Positions 1 to 6,992 are shown, counted from the stretch's first letter. The stretch: DNA of 8,890 nucleotides from an uncultured beta proteobacterium (GCA_903929925.1 CAIYWO010000340.1:1-8890), one strand, 5' to 3'. Numbers and translations are program-made. The notes: a model not told the origin generated them from the sequence alone.

Positions 1-843
1 CAGCATTGTGACTTTGACACCTGACTTCTCGTTCTCTTTGTTGAGCGACACACGCAGTGCCTCAAGATCCGTGATGTTCGCCTCATCGTTATTCGTGACG
101 TGTGGGATCATCACCCAATTACGATGCAAGTTCGCACCGGAGATCTTTTTGATTCGCGATAACGGCTGAGGTGTAACTGCACCAAATTTGGTGAAATCAA
201 CTTTCGGCCAGGGCAATAGATCTAAGCCACCTCCGAGGCCAGCGCCAGCGCTCGACGCGCCACTCTTGCCCGACAAAGCGGCTTTAACAAAGCCCTGAAC
301 ATCCTCTTGTATGATGCGGCTCTTCGGACCACTACCTTTCACAAGATTCAAGTCCACACCAAGCTCGCGGGCGAACTTGCGCACAGAGGGAGATGCATGC
401 GGAAGACCTGCAGTCGACACAGGAACATCAAGCTTGCCAGCTGCCGGGGCTGGTGCAGCTTGCCCCTGGGCCACGGGAGCCGCTACAGGAGCTGCTACAG
501 GAGCTGGAGCAGCGGCCGCGACTGGTGCGGGTGCCGCAACTGCTGTTGACTGGGCTGGGGCGCTCGGCGCGCTTGTGGCCGAGGCGGCTGGTGCAGCTGA
601 AGCACCGACCTCTAGATGTACGACCACACTGCCTTGCTTGACCTTATCGCCAACCTTCACATCGACAGACTTGACGATTCCACTCTGCGACGATGGGATC
701 TCCATAGACGCTTTATCGGACTCGACAGTAATCAAACTCTGTTCGGCCTTAACGGTGTCACCAACCTTAACGAGAATTTCAATAACTTCGACTGTGTCAA
801 AGTCTCCAATATCGGGGACCTGAATGGCTGCTGTGTTGCTCAT
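1..843 (-). CDS. aceF: Dihydrolipoyl acetyltransferase, E2 of pyruvate dehydrogenase (3' part outside window)
   Basis: This is the acetyltransferase core of the pyruvate dehydrogenase complex. Its lipoyl-lysine arm takes the acetyl group from E1 and the catalytic domain passes it to coenzyme A in the cytoplasm. Only the first 281 codons are present and the frame is open to the window edge. In order: one lipoyl domain (about residues 3-79) with the lipoylation motif ESDKAS, where K44 is the modified lysine; an Ala/Pro-rich flexible linker (about 81-136) with APVA repeats; a peripheral subunit-binding domain (about 147-187, SPSVRKFARELGV) that holds E1/E3; a Gly/Ala/Ser-rich linker (about 190-208); then the start of the catalytic domain (SRIKKISGANLHRNWVMIPH, 229-248). 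The DHRxxDG active site is not in the window. The ATG at 843 lies 14 nt after the aceE stop, with a purine-rich GAGAGA ahead of it, so it should be co-transcribed with aceE. A single lipoyl domain contrasts with three in E. coli. Identification is secure. Confidence 0.96.
   Translation of the reverse strand, partial: MSNTAAIQVPDIGDFDTVEVIEILVKVGDTVKAEQSLITVESDKASMEIPSSQSGIVKSVDVKVGDKVKQGSVVVHLEVGASAAPAASATSAPSAPAQSTAVAAPAPVAAAAPAPVAAPVAAPVAQGQAAPAPAAGKLDVPVSTAGLPHASPSVRKFARELGVDLNLVKGSGPKSRIIQEDVQGFVKAALSGKSGASSAGAGLGGGLDLLPWPKVDFTKFGAVTPQPLSRIKKISGANLHRNWVMIPHVTNNDEANITDLEALRVSLNKENEKSGVKVTML
482..505 (-). repeat. 12-nt tandem repeat in the aceF linker region
   Basis: The unit GCTACAGGAGCT (plus-strand reading) occurs twice, head to tail and without mismatch. 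In the aceF frame it encodes part of the Ala-Pro-Val-Ala run in the flexible linker after the lipoyl domain. Such repeats let linker length change by slippage without breaking the frame. Confidence 0.8.
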
Positions 844-857
844 TATGCGTCTCTCTA

Positions 858-3557
858 TCAAGCGTATTGTGGATTGGCTTTGTTAGGATCGATACCGTAC
901 TTCTTGATCGCAGCAGCGACCTGAGCAACGGGCACCTTTCCTTCGTCAGCCAGCGCGCGCAACGTTGCAAGCACAACGAAATGACGATCTACCTCGAAGT
1001 GCTCGCGCAAGCGATAACGGAAATCCGAACGCCCAAAACCGTCTGTCCCGAGCACGCGGTACTGACGTCCATTTGGTACGAACGGTCGAATCTGGTCCGC
1101 GAACATTTTCATGTAGTCGGTCGAAGCGATGATCGGGCCATCCGTCTTATCCAGCGCGCTCGTCACGTACGGAACCTGCGCCTTGCTGGTTGGATGAAGC
1201 ATGTTGAAGCGCTCGCAATCCAGACCTTCGCGACGTAACTCGGTGAAGCTTGTCACGCTCCAGATATCGGCTGACACATTCCAGTCTTGCTCAAGCAACT
1301 CCGCTGCAGCCATGACCTCCCGCAAAATTGTTCCCGAACCAAGCAGTTGGGCACGAACCTTACTCTTGCCGCCCTTCTTCAACCGGTACATCCCTCGAAT
1401 AATGCCCTCCTCGTCGCCCTTGGTCAGACCAGGTTGAGGATAGTTTTCGTTCATCACCGTGAGGTAATAGAAGACGTTTTCCTGGTCTTCTACCATGCGC
1501 TTGAGGCCATGCTGAATGATCACGGCAAGTTCGTGCGCAAACGTCGGATCGTACGAAACGCAATTAGGGATCGTTGAAGAGAAGATGTGGCTGTGCCCGT
1601 CTTCATGCTGCAAGCCTTCGCCATTGAGTGTGGTGCGTCCAGCGGTTCCGCCCAACAGGAATCCACGCGCCTGCATATCACCCGCCGCCCAAGCCAAATC
1701 GCCGACGCGCTGGAAGCCGAACATCGAGTAATAGATGTAGAACGGAACCATGATGCGGTTATTGGTCGAATACGACGTTGCTGCGGCAATCCAGGAGCTG
1801 AATGCACCAGCCTCGTTGATCCCTTCCTGTAGCAACTGTCCGTCAGCAGCTTCGCGGTAATACATCACCTGGTCTTTATCGACAGGGATGTATTTTTGAC
1901 CTTCCGGCGCGTAAATACCGATCTGACGGAACAAACCTTCCATCCCAAATGTACGGGACTCATCTGCAAGAATGGGAACCACACGTGGACCAATATCCTT
2001 GTCACGTAACACCTGATTCAAGACACGCACAAACGCTTGCGTCGTCGAGATCTCCCTGCCCTCAGCGGTCGGTTCGAGCACAGGCCTAAAGACCTCGAGT
2101 GCGGGCGCAATAAGCTTCTCGTCTGCCTTGACGCGCCGTTTTGGAAGATAACCCCCAAGTGCTTTGCGACGCTCATGCAAGTACAGCATTTCCGGCGCAT
2201 CTTCAGCCGGCTTGTAGTAGGGAACCTCTTCCAACTTACTATCTGGAATTGGTATGTTGTAGCGGTCACGGAACTCACGAATAGTGTCCGTATCTAGCTT
2301 CTTCTGTTGATGTGACGGATTCTTAGCCTGCACCATATGACCGACGCCATAGCCCTTGATGGTCTTGGCGAGAATGACAGTCGGTTGGTCCTTGTGTTTT
2401 GTCGCAGCAGAAAAGGCTGCGTAAACTTTGTGCGGATCATGACCCCCACGGTTAAGACGCCAAACGTCCTCATCACTCATGCGTGAGACCATCTCGAGAA
2501 GCTTTGGATGCTTACCAAAGAAATGATCGCGCACAAATTTCCCATCGTTGGCTTTATAGGCTTGATACTCACCATCGACGGTCTCATCCATAATTTTGCG
2601 TAGGATGCCCTCTTTATCGCTGGCAAGTAGTGGATCCCAGTAGCCGCCCCAGATCATTTTGATCACGTTCCAGCCACTGCCGCGGAAATCGCCCTCAAGC
2701 TCCTGAATAATTTTGCCGTTGCCGCGTACTGGGCCATCCAGGCGTTGCAGGTTGCAATTGATTACGAAAATCAAGTTATCAAGCTTCTCGCGTGCAGCCA
2801 AACTAATCGCGCCAAGTGATTCCGGCTCATCCATCTCGCCATCACCGCAAAATACCCAGACCTTACGCTGACTTGTATCGGCGATGCCGCGGGCATGCAG
2901 ATACTTCAGGAAGCGGGCCTGATAGATCGCCATCAAGGGGCCCAAGCCCATCGAAACAGTTGGAAACTGCCAAAACTCTGGCATTAATTTTGGGTGTGGA
3001 TAAGACGAGAGGCCTTCGCCACCCACTTCTTGCCTGAAGTTGTTCAGCTGATCTTCAGTTAAACGCCCTTCAAGGTACGCACGACCGTAGACACCGGGTG
3101 AGGAGTGCCCCTGAAAGTAGACCAGATCACCGCCACGCTCAGGCGTGTCGGCATGCCAGAAATGGTTCTGACCGCAACCGATCATCGTCGCGAGCGATGC
3201 AAACGATGCAATGTGACCGCCTAAGTCTCCACCATCGGGCGGATTGTGCTTGTTAGCCTTAACCACCATCGCCATTGCGTTCCAGCGGATGTAATGCCGG
3301 ATGCGGGCTTCGAGTTCTTGGTTGCCTGGATGTGCTGGCTCTAACGCCGCAGGAATCGTATTGAGGTATGCAGTATTAGGCGAAAACGGAATGTGCGCGC
3401 CAGAGCGTCGCGCTAAGTCGGTCAGTCTCTCTAAAAGATAGTGCGCACGATCGGGGCCTTCGCGGTCAAGGACTGCAGCCAGGGCATCGAGCCACTCTTG
3501 GGTCTCAAGCGAATCATCATCGTTCGCGGCTTGGAATGCGGCAGCTTGTGGTGCCAT
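858..3557 (-). CDS. aceE: Pyruvate dehydrogenase E1 component, homodimeric type
   Basis: This thiamine-diphosphate enzyme decarboxylates pyruvate and reductively acetylates the lipoyl group of E2, linking glycolysis to the citric acid cycle. At 899 residues it is full length (E. coli AceE is 887). The ThDP/Mg-binding motif runs from GDGEMDEPES (residues 238-247) to NCN (267-269). H416 in the segment KNPSHQQKK matches the active-site loop histidine 407 of E. coli. E582 in GINEAGA is the expected Glu that activates the cofactor. The run NGEGLQHEDGHSH (645-657) is highly conserved in this family. The N-terminus (about 1-60) is acidic to mixed in charge, as is usual for the part that docks on E2. 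The ATG at 3557 has an AGGAG ribosome binding site 6 nt upstream. It is the first gene of a minus-strand operon with aceF, expressed from the promoter described in the divergent spacer. No frameshift or missing key residue was seen. Confidence 0.98.
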   Translation of the reverse strand: MAPQAAAFQAANDDDSLETQEWLDALAAVLDREGPDRAHYLLERLTDLARRSGAHIPFSPNTAYLNTIPAALEPAHPGNQELEARIRHYIRWNAMAMVVKANKHNPPDGGDLGGHIASFASLATMIGCGQNHFWHADTPERGGDLVYFQGHSSPGVYGRAYLEGRLTEDQLNNFRQEVGGEGLSSYPHPKLMPEFWQFPTVSMGLGPLMAIYQARFLKYLHARGIADTSQRKVWVFCGDGEMDEPESLGAISLAAREKLDNLIFVINCNLQRLDGPVRGNGKIIQELEGDFRGSGWNVIKMIWGGYWDPLLASDKEGILRKIMDETVDGEYQAYKANDGKFVRDHFFGKHPKLLEMVSRMSDEDVWRLNRGGHDPHKVYAAFSAATKHKDQPTVILAKTIKGYGVGHMVQAKNPSHQQKKLDTDTIREFRDRYNIPIPDSKLEEVPYYKPAEDAPEMLYLHERRKALGGYLPKRRVKADEKLIAPALEVFRPVLEPTAEGREISTTQAFVRVLNQVLRDKDIGPRVVPILADESRTFGMEGLFRQIGIYAPEGQKYIPVDKDQVMYYREAADGQLLQEGINEAGAFSSWIAAATSYSTNNRIMVPFYIYYSMFGFQRVGDLAWAAGDMQARGFLLGGTAGRTTLNGEGLQHEDGHSHIFSSTIPNCVSYDPTFAHELAVIIQHGLKRMVEDQENVFYYLTVMNENYPQPGLTKGDEEGIIRGMYRLKKGGKSKVRAQLLGSGTILREVMAAAELLEQDWNVSADIWSVTSFTELRREGLDCERFNMLHPTSKAQVPYVTSALDKTDGPIIASTDYMKMFADQIRPFVPNGRQYRVLGTDGFGRSDFRYRLREHFEVDRHFVVLATLRALADEGKVPVAQVAAAIKKYGIDPNKANPQYA

Positions 3558-3563
3558 AGCGAT

Positions 3564-3568
3564 CTCCT
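3564..3568 (-). promoter_or_regulatory. Ribosome binding site of aceE
   Basis: On the minus strand this reads AGGAG, with 6 nt between it and the ATG at 3557. It fixes the aceE start. It begins about 6 nt after the 3' side of a predicted leader hairpin, so folding of the leader could affect ribosome access. Confidence 0.85.
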
Positions 3569-3574
3569 GGATAG

Positions 3575-3599
3575 GTAGGACTTGTGTTGTGAAGCCTAC
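3575..3599 (-). promoter_or_regulatory. Predicted stem-loop in the aceE leader
   Basis: In the aceE mRNA direction the sequence reads GTAGGCTT, an 8-nt loop, then AAG-T-CCTAC. This pairs as an 8-bp stem with one bulged base. It lies in the presumed 5' untranslated region, between the promoter and the ribosome binding site. There is no U-tract after it, so it is unlikely to be a terminator. A role in mRNA stability or translation control is inference; it may simply be chance pairing. Confidence 0.4.
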
Positions 3600-3620
3600 T
3601 TTGTTTTGAGTATTTTTGGC

Positions 3621-3649
3621 ATTCTAGGTAGAAGTTTAATCTTGAGCAA
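3621..3649 (-). promoter_or_regulatory. Sigma70-type promoter for aceE-aceF
   Basis: On the minus strand a -35 box TTGCTC (3649-3644; 3 of 6 consensus bases, with the key TTG present) and a -10 box TAGAAT (3626-3621; 5 of 6) are separated by exactly 17 bp. A/T-rich DNA sits just upstream of the -35 box, as in an UP element. Transcription would start near 3614, giving a leader of about 57 nt that includes the stem-loop and the AGGAG site. The prediction comes from the sequence only. Confidence 0.6.
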
Positions 3650-3652
3650 CTA

Positions 3653-3693
3653 AAATTTCATCAAGCGGTATGTATTTTCATATTATGAAATTT
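3653..3693. repeat. TTTCAT/ATGAAA repeat cluster, candidate operator
   Basis: A perfect 9-bp inverted repeat, AAATTTCAT (3653-3661) and ATGAAATTT (3685-3693), encloses a third TTTCAT copy (3676-3681). That copy forms its own palindrome with the right arm, TTTCAT-ATT-ATGAAA (3676-3690). The two direct TTTCAT copies are 20 bp apart, about two helical turns. The cluster lies just upstream of the aceE -35 box and overlaps a possible -10 box (TATTAT, 3681-3686) for the divergent kinase operon, so one bound protein could affect both directions. It does not resemble the E. coli PdhR site (ATTGGT-N3-ACCAAT). The region is A/T-rich, so chance cannot be excluded, and the binding protein is unknown. Confidence 0.45.
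3657..3686 (+). promoter_or_regulatory. Possible promoter of the kinase-regulator-folD-prlC operon
   Basis: A weak sigma70-like pair faces right: TTCATC (3657-3662) and TATTAT (3681-3686), with an 18-bp spacer. The predicted start near 3693 would leave a leader of about 58 nt. A second candidate -10, TAAAAT (3722-3727), lacks a recognisable -35 box. Some promoter must lie in this spacer because the upstream genes run the other way, but which one is used is uncertain. Confidence 0.3.
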
Positions 3694-3701
3694 AAGGAAT
3701 A

Positions 3702-3725
3702 TTTCGTCGTGCGGGTGCGACTAAA
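3702..3725 (+). repeat. Imperfect inverted repeat upstream of the kinase gene
   Basis: TTTCGTCG (3702-3709) and CGACTAAA (3718-3725) are inverted copies with one mismatch around an 8-bp centre. The repeat ends 26 bp before the kinase start codon. It could be an operator or a leader hairpin of the kinase mRNA. It is G/C-richer than the rest of the spacer, which makes it stand out, but nothing links it to a known regulator. Confidence 0.3.
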
Positions 3726-3751
3726 ATACGACCCTAATATGGATAACCCGA

Positions 3752-5506
3752 ATGTCCAATCCTCCTAAGTCAGTTGTATCGATTCCTTTTCAGGACAAAG
3801 CGCGATTGCGGCGCAGGCGCTGGTATTGGCTAACCCCAATGCTCGTGCTTGTCTTGTATGCCTGCGTGATGAGTGCTTTTTTCTGGCTGCAGCGTTTGCA
3901 CGATGGCAGCGTCATGTTCATTACGATCGACCAAGAGATGCGCCAGCAACGCTTGATCTGGGTTGTCATCGGCTTATCTGTTGTGATCGTTTTCGCCTTG
4001 CTTATGCTTTGGCGCTATACACACTATCGCTCCAAAGCTGAAGCCGCTCTGATTACCGAGACCGGTTTTCGCAGAGCCATGGAAAACTCCATGTCCACTG
4101 GTATGCGCGTACTTGATTTAGAAGGACGCATCGCCTACGTTAATCCCGCATTTTGCCGAATGATTGGCTGGAACGAAGCAGATCTTATCGGTCGTATGCC
4201 ACCTTTTCCGTACTGGGTTCCAGGGCAACACGATAGTCAGCAGCAAGTACTAGACAGTGTTCTATCCGGAAAAGCTCCAAGCACGGGCGTAGAAATTGAA
4301 GCACAGCGCCGCGATGGTTCGCGGTTCAGTGCACGCATGTATGTGTCTCCACTACTTGATCCTAACGGCACACAAATCGGTTGGATGACGTCAATGACGG
4401 ACATCACCGAGCCTAAACGTATTCGAGAAGCACTGACAGCTGCGCATGAACGGTTCATGACAGTTCTTGAAGGTCTCGATGATGCAATCTCAGTAACTGC
4501 CGACACTAACGACGGCGTCGAGTTACTGTTTGCCAACCGAACGTATCGACGCTTATTCGGGTCTCAAACACAAGGTCACGAAGAGATGTTGGCGGGTCGC
4601 CGAGGTCGTTATACGGATGAGTCGGTTGAAGTGTTTTCCGATTCGGTCCAAAAATGGTTCGAGGTGCAGCACCGCATGTTGGCTTGGACGGATGGCAGGC
4701 GAGTTCGCCTACAGGTCGCACGCGATATCACCGAGCGCCGCAAGCACGAGGAAGCTTCTCGTGTGCAGCAGGAAAAGATCCAGATCACTAGCCGTCTGAC
4801 GACGATGGGGGAAATGGCCTCATCGTTGGCACACGAATTAAACCAGCCCCTCACCGCGATCGCTAACTACAGCATGGGTGCCGTGGCGATGGTCAAGGCC
4901 GGGCACACCGATATGGGTACCTTGCTCCCGGCGCTCGAAAAAGCAGCCGCGCAAGCACAACGAGCCGGTAAAATCATCAGCCGTATCCGTGACTTCGTCA
5001 AACGCAGTGAGCCGCGTCGTCAAAACGTGCCGATTCAAACGATCGTAGACAACGCGGTGAGCCTCGCAGAAATACATGCCAGAAAACGACAAGTCGAGAT
5101 CGTGCGCAACATCCCTGAGAGCCTGCCCGATGTCTATGCAGATCCTATCTTGATTGAGCAGGTCCTCTTGAATCTTCTTAAGAACGGTCTGGAATCCATG
5201 GACCAGGCAATACTGAACACGCTCACACTCGATGTCTCGCTGCACGACAACCAGATCGAAGTAGCCGTAAAAGACCGTGGACATGGCCTGTCGGATCCAG
5301 AGCGTCTGTTTGAGCCATTTTTTAGTACTAAGTCCGAAGGACTTGGTATGGGTCTGAATATTTGTCGCACGATCATTGAGTCGCATCACGGACGCCTTTG
5401 GGCAAGCAGTAACCCAGATGGCGGAACCATTTTTCGCTTTACACTACCGTGCGCTTCTAACCTAGAAGCAGAGCACAGCAATCAGTCCGAGGAGTTACCC
5501 GCATGA
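3752..5506 (+). CDS. Membrane-bound PAS-PAS sensor histidine kinase
   Basis: This sensor kinase is expected to autophosphorylate on H361 and pass the phosphate to the regulator encoded next. Of 584 residues, an Arg-rich cytoplasmic tip (about 17-23) precedes TM1 (about 24-46); a periplasmic loop of only about 20 residues leads to TM2 (about 68-89). PAS1 (about 105-225) is well formed (LDLEGRIAYVNPAFCRMIGW, residues 121-140). PAS2 (about 231-330) is shorter and degenerate and ends in the usual DITERR. The HisKA H-box is SSLAHELNQPLTAI (357-370). The ATPase domain has the N-box NLLKNGLES (474-482), DRGHG (508-512), LFEPFFSTK (519-527) and GLGMGL (530-535). All catalytic motifs look intact. So small a loop argues against an external ligand domain and for sensing through the PAS domains or the membrane; no haem- or flavin-binding signature was identified. 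The ATG at 3752 is the first after an in-frame stop at 3722, and its ribosome site is weak (GGATAA). The domain architecture recalls FixL/DctS kinases; the stimulus is unknown. Confidence 0.93.
   Translation: MSNPPKSVVSIPFQDKARLRRRRWYWLTPMLVLVLYACVMSAFFWLQRLHDGSVMFITIDQEMRQQRLIWVVIGLSVVIVFALLMLWRYTHYRSKAEAALITETGFRRAMENSMSTGMRVLDLEGRIAYVNPAFCRMIGWNEADLIGRMPPFPYWVPGQHDSQQQVLDSVLSGKAPSTGVEIEAQRRDGSRFSARMYVSPLLDPNGTQIGWMTSMTDITEPKRIREALTAAHERFMTVLEGLDDAISVTADTNDGVELLFANRTYRRLFGSQTQGHEEMLAGRRGRYTDESVEVFSDSVQKWFEVQHRMLAWTDGRRVRLQVARDITERRKHEEASRVQQEKIQITSRLTTMGEMASSLAHELNQPLTAIANYSMGAVAMVKAGHTDMGTLLPALEKAAAQAQRAGKIISRIRDFVKRSEPRRQNVPIQTIVDNAVSLAEIHARKRQVEIVRNIPESLPDVYADPILIEQVLLNLLKNGLESMDQAILNTLTLDVSLHDNQIEVAVKDRGHGLSDPERLFEPFFSTKSEGLGMGLNICRTIIESHHGRLWASSNPDGGTIFRFTLPCASNLEAEHSNQSEELPA
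5489..5494 (+). promoter_or_regulatory. Ribosome binding site of the response regulator
   Basis: GAGGAG lies inside the end of the kinase gene, 8 nt before the ATG at 5503. It is much stronger than the kinase's own site, so the regulator may be made in excess over the kinase even though the two genes overlap. Confidence 0.8.
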
Positions 5507-6129
5507 GCACGCCAAACGTCGCAAGTACTGTCTTTATCGTCGACGATGACGAGGCCGTAAGAGATTCACTCCGTTGGTTGCTTGAAGCAAACGGCTACCA
5601 TGTCAGCGCATTTTCGAGCGCCGAGAGTTTCTTGGCTGCGTTTGATGACAAGACAGCGGGAGTATTGATCGTTGACGTCCGTATGCCGGGCATGAGCGGT
5701 CTCGAGCTCCAGGAGCAGTTGATTGCCCGCAAGTCATCCATGCCGATCGTCTTCATCACAGGACACGGTGATGTCCCTATGGCCGTTTCAACGATTAAGA
5801 AAGGTGCGATCGACTTTTTAGAAAAGCCTTTTGACGAGACTGATCTGCGCGAGATTGTGGCCCGCATGTTTGAACAGGCGAACCAACGTTTGACGCAAGC
5901 CAAAGCCCAGCGCGAGCACGAAGCGATGCTCGGTCGTTTGACTGCGCGCGAGCAGCAGGTTCTTGAACGTATCGTTGCAGGCCGTCTAAACAAGCAAATC
6001 GCGGATGACTTGGGCATCAGCATCAAGACCGTGGAAGCACATCGCGCCAATATTATGGAAAAACTCCAGGTCACAACCGTTGCAGACTTAATGAAGGTCG
6101 CCTTGGCCAAGCCTGAGGGCAACACATGA
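5503..6129 (+). CDS. FixJ-type response regulator with LuxR-type DNA-binding domain
   Basis: This is a two-domain transcription regulator of 208 residues, the usual size for the FixJ/NarL type. The receiver domain (about 8-122) has the acidic pair D14/D15, the phosphate-accepting D58 in VDVRMPG, T86 in FITGHGD and K108 in LEKPF, so it should be phosphorylatable. A charged helical linker (about 123-142) leads to a LuxR-type helix-turn-helix (about 144-205) with LTAREQQVLERIVAG and the recognition region GISIKTVEAHRANIMEKL. The start overlaps the kinase stop in an ATGA, which supports a cognate pair. Candidate targets are the inverted repeats in the divergent spacer (aceEF and its own operon), but nothing in the sequence proves this. 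The family is secure; the regulon is unknown. Confidence 0.95.
   Translation: MSTPNVASTVFIVDDDEAVRDSLRWLLEANGYHVSAFSSAESFLAAFDDKTAGVLIVDVRMPGMSGLELQEQLIARKSSMPIVFITGHGDVPMAVSTIKKGAIDFLEKPFDETDLREIVARMFEQANQRLTQAKAQREHEAMLGRLTAREQQVLERIVAGRLNKQIADDLGISIKTVEAHRANIMEKLQVTTVADLMKVALAKPEGNT
6115..6119 (+). promoter_or_regulatory. Ribosome binding site of folD
   Basis: GAGGG sits in the last codons of the response regulator gene, 6 nt before the ATG at 6126. It supports this start and allows some independent initiation besides coupling through the ATGA overlap. Confidence 0.65.
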
Positions 6130-6992
6130 CAGCAAGGGTCATAGACGGGGTCAAACTTGCGGCGACGATTCGCGAAGGTGTTGCGGCACGGTCCGCGGCG
6201 CTTGCAGCCCACGGTATCAAACCCGGGCTTGCGGTAGTACTCGTAGGCAGCGATCCCGCATCTCAAGTGTATGTGCGTAACAAAGTGACAGCCTGCGAGA
6301 AGGCAGGCATGCATTCGGTATTAGAACAATATCCGACAGAGATGACACAAGAGGCTTTGCTGGCACGCATCGAGACATTGAATGCCGACCCGAGTATTCA
6401 CGGTATCTTGGTACAACTTCCGCTCCCAAAACATATTGATTCGCACCGTGTCATTGAGGCAATCGCTGCGGACAAAGACGTGGACGGTTTCCATATCAGC
6501 AACGCAGGCTTGCTCATGACGGGTACGCCCCTCTTTCGACCATGCACGCCTTACGGCGTCATGAAAATGCTCGAGTCCGAGCAAGTCGTGCTCCGTGGTG
6601 CCGTTGCAGTGGTCGTGGGTGCGAGCAATATTGTTGGTAAACCTATGGCAATGCTGTTGCAGACTGCTGGCGCAACCGTCACGATTTGCAATTCCAAGAC
6701 GCGGGACTTGGCATGGCACACACGCCATGCAGATATCGTGATCGTGGCCACAGGAAAGCCTGGCATGGTCACAGGCGACATGCTCAAGCCGGGTGCTATC
6801 GTGATTGATGTAGGCATTAACCGTGGCGCCGATGGCAAACTGTGCGGAGACGTCGACTACGCTTCGGCAAAGGAAGTCGCAGGCGCCATTACTCCTGTCC
6901 CGGGTGGCGTGGGTCCCATGACAATCGCCATGTTGCTTGTTAACACTATGGAAGCGGCTGAACGCGTGTTAGCGCGTCGCACAACTAAATGA
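6126..6992 (+). CDS. folD: Methylenetetrahydrofolate dehydrogenase / methenyltetrahydrofolate cyclohydrolase
   Basis: This bifunctional cytosolic enzyme oxidises 5,10-methylene-tetrahydrofolate with NADP+ and hydrolyses the methenyl product to 10-formyl-tetrahydrofolate, which feeds purine and formyl-methionine synthesis. At 288 residues it is full length (E. coli 288). Catalytic residues are visible: Y49 and K53 in VYVRNK, Q97 in GILVQLPLP and D120 in KDVDG, each one position before the E. coli equivalents (Y50, K54, Q98, D121). The NADP-binding Rossmann segment carries VVVGASNIVGKPMAMLL (162-178), and the C-terminal signature is TPVPGGVGPMTIAMLL (256-271). The gene overlaps the response regulator and prlC by 4 nt at either end, so it depends on the kinase operon promoter unless an internal promoter exists. 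Nothing odd was seen in the protein. Confidence 0.98.
   Translation: MTARVIDGVKLAATIREGVAARSAALAAHGIKPGLAVVLVGSDPASQVYVRNKVTACEKAGMHSVLEQYPTEMTQEALLARIETLNADPSIHGILVQLPLPKHIDSHRVIEAIAADKDVDGFHISNAGLLMTGTPLFRPCTPYGVMKMLESEQVVLRGAVAVVVGASNIVGKPMAMLLQTAGATVTICNSKTRDLAWHTRHADIVIVATGKPGMVTGDMLKPGAIVIDVGINRGADGKLCGDVDYASAKEVAGAITPVPGGVGPMTIAMLLVNTMEAAERVLARRTTK

Noticed and set aside
311..823. A 170-residue plus-strand open frame rich in Ala/Gly/Thr opposite aceF
   Set aside because: It lies wholly antisense to the aceF lipoyl domain and linker. Its low-complexity composition mirrors the Ala/Pro linker codons, and no domain is recognisable.
3575..3599. Leader hairpin as a transcription terminator or attenuator
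   Set aside because: There is no U-tract after the stem in either direction, and no leader peptide or alternative pairing was seen.
3558..3751. PdhR-type operator or a known riboswitch in the divergent spacer
   Set aside because: No ATTGGT-N3-ACCAAT-like site is present and no conserved riboswitch core was recognised.
4838..5389. A 183-residue minus-strand open frame inside the kinase gene
   Set aside because: It is antisense to the intact HisKA and ATPase domains, shows no recognisable family, and has no ribosome site or neighbour that would support it.
5595..6314. A 239-residue minus-strand open frame across the regulator and folD
   Set aside because: It is antisense to two clearly identified genes and spans their junction. 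Its composition is rich in Cys, Ser and Arg, as expected of a shadow frame.
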